64,000 bases of DNA, from the NCBI RefSeq assembly GCF_004785645.1, contig NZ_SRPE01000008.1, positions 1 to 64,000 of the forward strand. Reading direction: 5' to 3'. Source of the DNA: Empedobacter tilapiae. GTDB taxonomy: Bacteria > Bacteroidota > Bacteroidia > Flavobacteriales > Weeksellaceae. The notes beneath the pieces are model-generated. The model had not been told where the DNA came from. It saw only the letters and a list, made by a program, of their open reading frames with translations, and made no database searches. Made by a program: the position numbers and the translations under genes. This document shows, piece by piece, positions 19,610 through 27,227 of this stretch; the stretch's first letter is position 1, and every line of letters begins with the position of its first letter.

Positions 19610-20026
19610 TTGAAAGTCCATTTTTCATTTCTTGAAGTTTTATATCTTGCTCAAGTCATTTGTTGTTTTTTATTTATTAAATACACAGATGGATTAGGCT
19701 ATATGCAAGGAAATGATTTTTATTATACTTCCCAATTACAATCTTCTGGTGGTGAAGATGAAGTTTCAATTTATAGTTTAGGATTGATAACAATACTATT
19801 TTTATTCATTAGCATTCTTTCAAAAAGGAAATATAGAGTATTATCATTTTATTTGTTGTTTGCTTATTTTTCGCTTTTTTTAATTCAAATGGGAGAAATA
19901 GATTCAACAATATTGAATGGAAACTTTGTTCTCTTGATAATTGTAGTCATAAATCTTTTTTTGACTTTTTATTTTTGGTTAATGCTTTTCAAAAAAATAA
20001 AAAACTATTTGAATCAAGAAGTTTAA
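19610..20026 (+). CDS. Hypothetical membrane protein (TTG start)
   Basis: 138 residues from a TTG codon 23 bases after the TPM gene; no upstream ATG is available. Four predicted membrane segments (about 5-20, 55-72, 78-95, 100-125) and a short outside loop with YYTSQLQSSGGEDEVS. I recognise no family. The reading frame, the spacing and the hydrophobic pattern support a real gene that belongs to the preceding operon. Confidence 0.6.
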   Translation: MKVHFSFLEVLYLAQVICCFLFIKYTDGLGYMQGNDFYYTSQLQSSGGEDEVSIYSLGLITILFLFISILSKRKYRVLSFYLLFAYFSLFLIQMGEIDSTILNGNFVLLIIVVINLFLTFYFWLMLFKKIKNYLNQEV

Positions 20027-20029
20027 AAC

Positions 20030-20431
20030 TTAATCTAAAAACTTCGCTTTCAATTCTGGAGTGGGAAGCCAACAACTTTCTTGTTTTCCAAACCAACGAT
20101 AGCGATTCTTCGCAATAAAGCTATAAACCACATCACGCAAAGGTTTTGGAACAATCATAAAAATAGTCAACCAAGAAGTTATTCCGTCCAAATATTTCGA
20201 AATTTTAAGTGCAGCAGATGATTTGGTATAAAATTTATCATCTTCAATAAAAACGACAGAATCAAATTGAGTGGCGTCTAAATTATTTTCTTTCAAGAAA
20301 TTTTGTCCAAAATCAGATTGTAATGAAGCAAACTGAAATTGATTTTTATCGTCATGTTCAATTACAAACTGAACAGATTGATTGCATAAATTGCAAATTC
20401 CATCAAACAAAATAATTTTCCTCGTTTTCAT
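20030..20431 (-). CDS. DCC family thiol-disulfide oxidoreductase (DUF393)
   Basis: 133 residues. The N terminus KIILFDGICNLCNQSVQFVIEHD carries the DGxCxxC motif that defines the DCC family, followed by FASLQSDFGQ and a late RYRWFGK motif. These small thioredoxin-like proteins are found next to, or fused to, HTTM-domain proteins. The divergent neighbour at 20504 is exactly such a protein, so a joint role in a redox or carboxylation step at the membrane is plausible. Confidence 0.92.
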   Translation of the reverse strand: MKTRKIILFDGICNLCNQSVQFVIEHDDKNQFQFASLQSDFGQNFLKENNLDATQFDSVVFIEDDKFYTKSSAALKISKYLDGITSWLTIFMIVPKPLRDVVYSFIAKNRYRWFGKQESCWLPTPELKAKFLD

Positions 20432-20503
20432 ACAATAAATATACGCTAAAAGTAGCTAAACTCTAAAGGTTATTTTTAAATTAGCCAAAATTAACAATCA
20501 ATC

Positions 20504-21892
20504 ATGTTTAGTGAATATTTATTCCGAAAAGTTGATAATTCTCCACTTGTGATTTTCCGAATAATCTTTGGTTTATTAATTGTTGCAGAATGTTGGGGAG
20601 CCATTTTTACAGGTTGGGTACAAACAAATTTTGTTGAACCGCACATTACATTTTCGTTCATCGGATTCGAATGGACCAATGTTTTCTTGGGACAAAATAT
20701 GATTTATTTGTACGTACTCATGGGAGTTTTAGGCTGGTTTATCGTGTTTGGTTTTGCTTACCGATTTTCTATTATCGTATTTTCGATTCTATGGTCGTTG
20801 ACATATTTCATGCAAAAGACAAGCTACAACAACCATTATTATCTGTTTATGCTAGTTTCGTGGATGATGACAATAATTCCTGCGCATCATTTCTTTTCGA
20901 TTGATAGTTTAATTTTTCCAAAAATAAAACGCCTAACGATGCGCAATTGGGTACCAACTTTATTCATTATTCAGTTGTTGATAGTATACACTTTTGCCGC
21001 TTTTGCGAAGATTTATCCAGATTGGTTTAACGGTGTTTTTTTACAAATGAAATTCCATGAATATGGCGATTTATTGACGATAAAATATAATCTTGTTGGT
21101 TTAGGAAAAGTTGTAAGTAGTTTAGAGTTTGCACAAGTTTTTGCTTGGGGCGGATTCTTTTTCGATTTATTGATTATTCCTGCAATGTTAATGGATAGAA
21201 CACGTGGAACTGCCTTTAAATGTGCTATATTCTTCCATATTTTTAATTCTGCTGTTTTTGGAATAGGAATATTTCCTTTTTTTGCATTAGCAATGATGAT
21301 TTTCTTTTTCGATCCCGCTAAAATACAGGAAGTTGTCTTTCCTAAAAAATCATTTATGATGGATCGTTCAGATGATGATAATTTATTGACAACACGTCGT
21401 GTAATGTTCTCCTATTTGATATTTTTCTATGTGATTTGGCAAATATATTTACCTGTTCGTCATTATTTTATTCCAGGAAATGTTTTTTGGACAGAGGAAG
21501 GTCATCGTATGGCTTGGCGAATGATGTTGCGTAACAAATCTGGTGAAATTGAAGTTTATGTTTCGAAACCAGATCCACAGAAAAAAGGCAAATTTTTGAA
21601 ACGTGAAAAAGTAGATTTGACTAAATATTTAACCTTTAAACAAATGTCAAAAATGGCTGTTAGTCCGGATATGATGTGGCAATTTGCACGCTATGTAAAG
21701 TATGATTATGCGAAAAATGGTGTGAATGATGTCAAAGTTTTTGTGGATGCGAAAGTTTCTGTCAATGGCAGCGATTATTATCAATTTACAAATCCAAATT
21801 ACAATTTAGCTTACACAACTTGGAGTTATTTTGGACATCAAAAATGGATTCAGCCAACACCAAAAGAGTTGAATTTATCTTATTTTGAATAA
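20504..21892 (+). CDS. HTTM-domain membrane protein (VKD gamma-carboxylase-like)
   Basis: 462 residues with about seven to eight hydrophobic segments in the first 330, then a soluble C-terminal part. The start LFRKVDNSPLVIFRIIFGLLIVAECWGAI and the pieces SYNNHYYLFMLVSW and FAKIYPDWFNG match the horizontally transferred transmembrane (HTTM) domain related to vitamin K-dependent gamma-glutamyl carboxylase. The bacterial role is not established. Divergent from the DCC protein with a 72-base gap, so a shared promoter region is likely. Confidence 0.9.
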   Translation: MFSEYLFRKVDNSPLVIFRIIFGLLIVAECWGAIFTGWVQTNFVEPHITFSFIGFEWTNVFLGQNMIYLYVLMGVLGWFIVFGFAYRFSIIVFSILWSLTYFMQKTSYNNHYYLFMLVSWMMTIIPAHHFFSIDSLIFPKIKRLTMRNWVPTLFIIQLLIVYTFAAFAKIYPDWFNGVFLQMKFHEYGDLLTIKYNLVGLGKVVSSLEFAQVFAWGGFFFDLLIIPAMLMDRTRGTAFKCAIFFHIFNSAVFGIGIFPFFALAMMIFFFDPAKIQEVVFPKKSFMMDRSDDDNLLTTRRVMFSYLIFFYVIWQIYLPVRHYFIPGNVFWTEEGHRMAWRMMLRNKSGEIEVYVSKPDPQKKGKFLKREKVDLTKYLTFKQMSKMAVSPDMMWQFARYVKYDYAKNGVNDVKVFVDAKVSVNGSDYYQFTNPNYNLAYTTWSYFGHQKWIQPTPKELNLSYFE

Positions 21893-21934
21893 ATTTATGT
21901 AACTTTATAGGACAACAATCAAAGAAATACAATT

Positions 21935-22438
21935 ATGAAATATACATTATTCGCAATAGCTTTTTCGGCTTTATTATTTTCTTGTGGTAATAAGGAAGAT
22001 AATGGAGTAAGTGCTTACAAAGGTTTGGATAAGCAAAAGCAAGAACAAAAAGATTTGGATAGTATTGGGAAAGAAGCGCAACAAACGTTTGATGATTTCA
22101 AATTGGCGCTGTCGATGAAAGATACTACAACAACTAATTTTATTGTAAAACAAATGTATGATATTCCGAATGCGACACAAAAAGAGCATATTTGGATTCG
22201 TGATGTATATTCGGATAACGATCAATTAAAAGGAATTGTTGACAACGTTCCGCAATACACAAAATTGATAAAACACAATGATACAATTGTGATAGATCCA
22301 ACTAAATTATCGGATTGGATGTATTATAAAGGTGATAAAATGATTGGTGGATTTACAATAAAATATATGCGTAGTAAAATGACTGATGCGCAGAAAAAAG
22401 AGTTTGATAAACAATATAAAGTAAAATTTGAGGATTAA
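21935..22438 (+). CDS. DUF2314 lipoprotein
   Basis: 167 residues. The lipobox is ALLFSC (Cys17). The mature region matches DUF2314 (YegJ-type): FIVKQMYD, EHIWIRDVYSDNDQLKGIVDNVPQYTKLIKHNDTIVIDPTKLSDWMYYKGDKMIGGFTIKYMRSKM. The WM / GG.T. core is well conserved. It probably sits in the envelope with an unknown role. A bidirectional terminator separates it from the convergent lipoprotein gene. Confidence 0.85.
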   Translation: MKYTLFAIAFSALLFSCGNKEDNGVSAYKGLDKQKQEQKDLDSIGKEAQQTFDDFKLALSMKDTTTTNFIVKQMYDIPNATQKEHIWIRDVYSDNDQLKGIVDNVPQYTKLIKHNDTIVIDPTKLSDWMYYKGDKMIGGFTIKYMRSKMTDAQKKEFDKQYKVKFED

Positions 22439-22464
22439 TTTCTGCTCAAAAAATAATAAAATAA

Positions 22465-22496
22465 AAAAGGCAATCTAACGAAAGATTGCCTTTTAA
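22465..22496. terminator. Bidirectional terminator
   Basis: Stem aaaaggcaatct / agattgccttt with A and T runs on the two sides, between convergent genes ending at 22438 and 22505. Confidence 0.88.
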
Positions 22497-22504
22497 TTTT
22501 GAAA

Positions 22505-22936
22505 TTATTTTTTTGTTGGATCAAAACCATAAACATAATTATTGAGAAGTCCGTTTGAACTTTCTAATTCAACTATATCCATTAATTCTTCGATATAATT
22601 TGTAACTCTTGTTCGATCTTCTGTATCTAAATCATATTTTTCAATCGCTTTTAAACTACTTTCAATTGCTTTAAGATAAAAATCGCTACTGGAATTTTTA
22701 CTACTTTGAATAGATTCGAATGTTTTAGCAAGTTTATTTATTTCTTTTGTCAAATTAGATTGAATATTTTTATCCTCTAACCCAGGATAAAACAGAGATT
22801 CATCTTTATTAAACTTATCTTTTTGAGTAAATTCTGTAAACATTTTTTGAGAATCTTTGTTAATCTTTTTCTCTTGTGCACAAGAAAAAATACTTAAATT
22901 AAATAGTACAAAATATAGAATTGAAATTGTCTTCAT
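22505..22936 (-). CDS. Hypothetical lipoprotein
   Basis: 143 residues from the Met at 22936, chosen because it starts the signal peptide (MKTISILYFVLFNLSIFSC, lipobox IFSC) and lies just past the tex stop; an upstream Met at 22954 would overlap tex. The mature part is charged and helical (KAIESSLKAIEKYDLDTEDRTRVTNYIEELMDIVELE). No family is recognised. Probably co-transcribed with tex. Confidence 0.65.
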   Translation of the reverse strand: MKTISILYFVLFNLSIFSCAQEKKINKDSQKMFTEFTQKDKFNKDESLFYPGLEDKNIQSNLTKEINKLAKTFESIQSSKNSSSDFYLKAIESSLKAIEKYDLDTEDRTRVTNYIEELMDIVELESSNGLLNNYVYGFDPTKK

Positions 22937-22946
22937 ATTATTTTCC

Positions 22947-25079
22947 TTAATCAATCAAAGACAATTGAATTTTACGTTTTTCTGTATCAATTCCAATTAC
23001 AGTTACTTCAACTTGTTGACTTAAATGCACTTTTGAATTCACATCAGAAATAAATTCATTCGAAATTTTAGAAATATGAATTAAACCATTTTCTTTAATT
23101 CCAATATCTACAAAACAGCCAAAATTGGTGATATTATTAATAATTCCAGGAACTTTCATTCCCAATTGTAAATCTTCAAACTTGTTTAATCGTTGATCAA
23201 AACTAAAAACTTTGGCTGTAGAACGCGGATCTAAACCAGGTTTTTCCAATTCCTTTTTAATATCTTCCAAAGTCGGCAAACCTACTTTTTCGGTAATATA
23301 TTTGGGCAAATCAAGTTGATTAATCAATTCTTTATTCTGAATTAAATCTTTCAAATCAACTTTCAAATCTTTGGCCATTTTCTCTACAAGTGCATACGAT
23401 TCTGGGTGAACAGCAGAATTATCTAATGGATTTTTAGCATTCGGAATTCGTAAAAAAGCAGAAGCTTGTAAGAATGCTTTTTCGCCCAAACGAGGAACTT
23501 TTAATAACTCTTTTCTCGAATTAAACGCACCATTTTCGCTTCGATATTCTACAATGTTTTCAGCCATTTTTTCACCAATTCCAGCAACATAATTTAACAA
23601 ATGTTTACTTGCCGTGTTCAGATTTACACCAACTTTGTTCACACAGAAAGAAACAACATCATCCAACTCATTTTTTAATAATGTTTGATCGACATCATGT
23701 TGATACTGACCAACTCCAATTGATTTTGGTTCGATTTTTACTAATTCTGCCAAAGGATCTTGTAGACGACGACCTATAGAAATAGCACCGCGAACAGTAA
23801 CATCTTTATCTGGAAATTCGTCGCGTGCAATTTTAGAAGCCGAATAAACCGAAGCACCAGCTTCATTCACAACAAAAACTTTTAGCGGACGATCAAATGC
23901 AATGTTCTGAACCAAATTTTCTGTTTCGCGAGAAGCTGTTCCATTGCCAATCGAAATTGCATCTACATTATAAGCGTTGACAAGCGATTTTAATTTTTTG
24001 ATAGCTTGCGTTTTTTCATTTTGTGGCGCATGCGGATAGATGTTTTCGTTGTGTAACAAATCACCTTGCTCATCTAAAACTACAACTTTACAACCTGATT
24101 TGTAACCTGGATCTATTGCCAAAATTCTTTTTTCTCCCAAAGGAGGAGCTAAAAGCAATTGATTTAAGTTTTTTGAAAAAACATTTATCGATGTTTCATC
24201 TGCTTTTTGTTTTACTTCTTTCAACACTTCATTCGAGATTGAAGGAGCTAAAAGTCGTTTGTAAGCATCTTTTATCGCTTCCTCAATAATCCACGAAACT
24301 TCTGGTTGAATAGATTTGATCAACGTATACTCCAAAAATTTGAAGGCTTCTTTTTTATCAATTGATATATTTACTTTTAAAAAACCTTCGTTTTCACCTC
24401 TTAAAATAGCCAATAGACGATGTGAAGCAATTTTTTTTAAAGGCTCTTCGTATTCAAAATAATTCGAATATTTGGTTGAATCTTCATCTTCTATTTTAGA
24501 TTTTACAAGTTTACTTTCAATTAAAGCAGATTTTCTATAAATATCTCGTAAACGATGACGAACATACTCATTTTCATTAATCCATTCTGCAATAATATCT
24601 TGTACGCCCGCGAAAGCATCTTCGATACTTGTGACATCTTGATTTAAATATTTTATTGCTAAACTCTCTAAGTCAGGAATGTTATTTTGTTTCATTATGA
24701 TTTTAGCCAAAGGTTCTAAACCTTTTTCTTTAGCAATTGCAGCACGTGTTTTTTTCTTCTTTTTATAAGGAAGATATAAATCTTCTAATTGAATTGAATC
24801 AAAACTTTTCTGAATACGTTGTTGTAATTCATTTGTTAGTAGATTTTGTTCTTCTAAGGTTTTTAATATAAATTCCTTTCGAGAAACAATTTCTTCATAT
24901 TGAGATTGGAGCTTTTTGATAGTAGAAATTTGAACTTCATCTAAATTTCCAGTCAACTCTTTTCTATATCTTGCAATAAAGGGTATTGTATTATCGTCGT
25001 TTAAACAATTTATGGTATTGTTAATTGATTTTTCTGAAATAGAATTTATATGTTGGTGAATGTATTGAATCAAATTCAT
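22947..25079 (-). CDS. tex: Tex-like S1 RNA-binding transcription accessory protein
   Basis: About 710 residues from the Met at 25079 (MNLIQYIHQHINSISEK), the usual Tex N terminus; in-frame codons upstream encode an unlikely hydrophobic stretch. Domains in order: Tex_N helical domain, YqgF-like RNase H fold (RILAIDPGYKSGCKVVVLDEQGDL), a helix-hairpin-helix pair (LNTASKHLLNYVAGIGEKMAENIVEYR) and a C-terminal S1 domain (GMKVPGIINNITNFGCFVDIGIKENGLIHIS). Tex proteins bind RNA and transcription complexes and affect stress tolerance. Confidence 0.96.
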   Translation of the reverse strand: MNLIQYIHQHINSISEKSINNTINCLNDDNTIPFIARYRKELTGNLDEVQISTIKKLQSQYEEIVSRKEFILKTLEEQNLLTNELQQRIQKSFDSIQLEDLYLPYKKKKKTRAAIAKEKGLEPLAKIIMKQNNIPDLESLAIKYLNQDVTSIEDAFAGVQDIIAEWINENEYVRHRLRDIYRKSALIESKLVKSKIEDEDSTKYSNYFEYEEPLKKIASHRLLAILRGENEGFLKVNISIDKKEAFKFLEYTLIKSIQPEVSWIIEEAIKDAYKRLLAPSISNEVLKEVKQKADETSINVFSKNLNQLLLAPPLGEKRILAIDPGYKSGCKVVVLDEQGDLLHNENIYPHAPQNEKTQAIKKLKSLVNAYNVDAISIGNGTASRETENLVQNIAFDRPLKVFVVNEAGASVYSASKIARDEFPDKDVTVRGAISIGRRLQDPLAELVKIEPKSIGVGQYQHDVDQTLLKNELDDVVSFCVNKVGVNLNTASKHLLNYVAGIGEKMAENIVEYRSENGAFNSRKELLKVPRLGEKAFLQASAFLRIPNAKNPLDNSAVHPESYALVEKMAKDLKVDLKDLIQNKELINQLDLPKYITEKVGLPTLEDIKKELEKPGLDPRSTAKVFSFDQRLNKFEDLQLGMKVPGIINNITNFGCFVDIGIKENGLIHISKISNEFISDVNSKVHLSQQVEVTVIGIDTEKRKIQLSLID

Positions 25080-25254
25080 GTTAAATGTTTGGACTTGCAA
25101 ATTACTATTTTTAATAAATATAAAAAAGAGTAACATTTATTTATATAGGTCGTATTTTATAAAAGGAATTAATCACTAATTGTTCGAAGTTTTCAGTAAA
25201 AAAGTAAGAGTCTTGTTTTAAATAAAAAAAAAAAATAAAAATTTTCTAAAAAGT

Positions 25255-25403
25255 TTTGGAGTTTATTAAATTATTTCTAAATTTGACCTCAGGTAGTAGA
25301 GAGTAAGATTGATTTTTTTTAATGTTAAATTTATGCTTACTAGTGTAAGTTTTTTTTAAAAATCAATTGGGTTTAAGCTGAGGAGCTTAAACCCGTTTTT
25401 TTT
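25255..25403 (+). ncRNA. Candidate small RNA with own promoter and two terminators
   Basis: A textbook promoter (TTTG at 25255-25258, exactly 19 bases, TAAATTTG at 25278-25285) fires into a stretch with no reading frame. Two terminator-like hairpins follow: cttac/gtaag plus eight Ts (25336-25357) and gggtttaagct/agcttaaaccc plus eight Ts (25369-25403). The RNA would be about 65 or 110 bases, starting near 25292. It ends just before the promoter of the thioesterase gene, so a leader role is less likely. The coordinates include the promoter. Confidence 0.6.
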
Positions 25404-25415
25404 ATACAAGTTTCT

Positions 25416-25423
25416 TATCTTTG
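25416..25423 (+). promoter_or_regulatory. Thioesterase promoter -7 box
   Basis: TATCTTTG matches TAnnTTTG and lies 18 bases before the ATG at 25442, giving a very short leader. It rules out the in-frame TTG at 25421 as start, since that lies inside the box. Confidence 0.55.
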
Positions 25424-25441
25424 AGCAAATATATCTACAGA

Positions 25442-25864
25442 ATGGCTCGTATAAAATTAGATTTTTCAGACAAATTTTTATTTTCAACAATAATACCAGT
25501 ACGCATAACTGATCTCAATTATGGAAATCATTTGGCAAACGATAAAGTATTATCCATTATACATGAAGCACGAATTCAGTTTTTTCAACATTATGGTTAT
25601 TCAGAATTAGATTTTGCAGGTGTAAGTGTGATTATGGGAGATGTTGCGATTGAGTATAAAAATCAAGCTTTTTATGGCGATGAATTGTTGATTGAGATTG
25701 GTGTGCAAGATTTCTCTCGTGTTAGTTTTGATATTATTTATAAAATTTCTACAGAAGATAAATTAATTGCAAAAGCAAAAACAGGAATTGTAACCTTCGA
25801 TTATCAGCAAAATAAAGTGGTTGAGGTTCCTCAAAAGATAAAAGATCTTTTCGAAGTTGTATAA
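25442..25864 (+). CDS. Acyl-CoA thioesterase (hotdog fold)
   Basis: 140 residues from ATG 25442. A 4-hydroxybenzoyl-CoA-thioesterase-like hotdog domain: RITDLNYGNHLANDKVLSIIHEARIQFF contains the DxNYGxH active-site motif, and VIMGDVAIEYKNQAFYGDELLIEIGVQDFSRVSFDIIYKI is the second half. It hydrolyses acyl-CoA or acyl-carrier thioesters; the substrate is unknown. It starts close to its own promoter and is followed by the rRNA methyltransferase gene, which has a separate promoter. Confidence 0.88.
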   Translation: MARIKLDFSDKFLFSTIIPVRITDLNYGNHLANDKVLSIIHEARIQFFQHYGYSELDFAGVSVIMGDVAIEYKNQAFYGDELLIEIGVQDFSRVSFDIIYKISTEDKLIAKAKTGIVTFDYQQNKVVEVPQKIKDLFEVV

Positions 25865-25901
25865 TCTTATAAATTAATTACGCTAATCATTTAAGTCTTT
25901 G

Positions 25902-25909
25902 TAAATTTG
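25902..25909 (+). promoter_or_regulatory. RNA methyltransferase promoter -7 box
   Basis: TAAATTTG ends 10 bases before the ATG at 25919, so the mRNA would be nearly leaderless. Confidence 0.5.
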
Positions 25910-25918
25910 CACCGAGTT

Positions 25919-27124
25919 ATGAAGATTTTACCATATAAAAATTTATTTGTCGGAGTTACCGACACATTGCAACAAATTTTCTTCGAAGGAAAATATGCAG
26001 ATAAAGAAGTTGAGCGAACATTGAAATCGAACAAGCAATGGGGAGCGCGTGATCGTGCTTTTATTGCGGAAACGGTTTATGATTTAGTTCGTTGGAAACG
26101 TTTGGTTGAAGGTGCAATGAGCCGTCCGCTTTCTCCTGATACAATTTGGGAGTTTGTTGGAACTTGGTTTGCTTTAGATCCAGAACAAACGTTACCAAAA
26201 TGGGAAGAATTTCAAAAAATCTATCCAAAAGAAGTCTTGAAAAGACATCACAATTCGTCTAAAAATGTTGCGGTTGCAGAATCGTATCCAGATTGGATGT
26301 TCGAGTTAGGAGAGAAGTCTTTGGGAAATCGTTGGTTAGATGAAGTGCATGCAATGAACTCGCAAGCGCCAACAGTTTTACGTGTAAATTCATTGAAAAC
26401 GGATCGTAAAACTTTACAAAAAGCGTTGAAAGAGCGTAGAATAAAAACGAAAGTTTTATCGAAATATCAAGATGCTTTAGAGCTTGAAGAGAAAACAAAT
26501 ATTTTTCGTACAGATGAATTTCAGAATGGTTGGTTCGAAGTTCAAGATGCAGGATCGCAATTGATCGCGCCATATTTACGTGTTCAACCAGGAATGCGTG
26601 TGGTAGATGCGTGTGCTGGTGCAGGAGGAAAAACATTGCATTTAGCCGCTTTGATGGAAAACAAAGGACAAATTATTGCAATGGATTTGTACGATTGGAA
26701 ATTAAAAGAATTGAAACGTCGAGCAAAACGTAACAATGTGCAAAATGTACAAACAAAGGTGATTGAAGTAAAAACAATCAAGCGTATGGAGAATTCTGCT
26801 GATCGCTTGTTGATTGATGCGCCTTGTTCTGGAATGGGAGTTTTGAAACGTAATCCTGATGCAAAATGGAAATTAAGACCAGAATTTATTGACGAAATTT
26901 TAGCAACGCAAGAAAAAATCTTAGCTGATTATTCTAAGATTATTAAAGTTGGTGGAATGATGGTTTATGCAACTTGTTCTATTTTACCACAAGAAAATGA
27001 GCAACAAGTTGAGAAATTCTTGAAAAATCATCCAAATTATAAAATGGTTTCAGATAAAATGCATTATCCATCTCAAACTAATTATGATGGATTCTACATG
27101 GCTTTGATCGAAAGAATTTCTTAA
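25919..27124 (+). CDS. 16S rRNA m5C methyltransferase, RsmB/NSUN family
   Basis: About 401 residues from ATG 25919; an upstream in-frame TTG lies inside the -7 box. It has an N-terminal NusB-like region, then the SAM-binding fold VDACAGAGGKTLHLAALMENKGQIIAMDLY, and both catalytic cysteines in DAPCSGMGVLKRNPDAKWK and YATCSILPQENEQQ. It methylates cytosine C5, most likely in 16S rRNA, as RsmB does. RsmF-like specificity cannot be excluded. A terminator follows. Confidence 0.93.
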   Translation: MKILPYKNLFVGVTDTLQQIFFEGKYADKEVERTLKSNKQWGARDRAFIAETVYDLVRWKRLVEGAMSRPLSPDTIWEFVGTWFALDPEQTLPKWEEFQKIYPKEVLKRHHNSSKNVAVAESYPDWMFELGEKSLGNRWLDEVHAMNSQAPTVLRVNSLKTDRKTLQKALKERRIKTKVLSKYQDALELEEKTNIFRTDEFQNGWFEVQDAGSQLIAPYLRVQPGMRVVDACAGAGGKTLHLAALMENKGQIIAMDLYDWKLKELKRRAKRNNVQNVQTKVIEVKTIKRMENSADRLLIDAPCSGMGVLKRNPDAKWKLRPEFIDEILATQEKILADYSKIIKVGGMMVYATCSILPQENEQQVEKFLKNHPNYKMVSDKMHYPSQTNYDGFYMALIERIS

Positions 27125-27146
27125 GCTAATAATTATATAAGATACA

Positions 27147-27173
27147 AAACCTCGAATTTATTCGAGGTTTTTT
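27147..27173 (+). terminator. Terminator after the RNA methyltransferase gene
   Basis: Stem aaaacctcgaa / ttcgaggtttt with a 4-base loop plus Ts. Confidence 0.88.
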
Positions 27174-27227
27174 CTTAAATATAAATATGAAATCCAAGTA
27201 TAATTAATAACTCATCATTTATAACTC

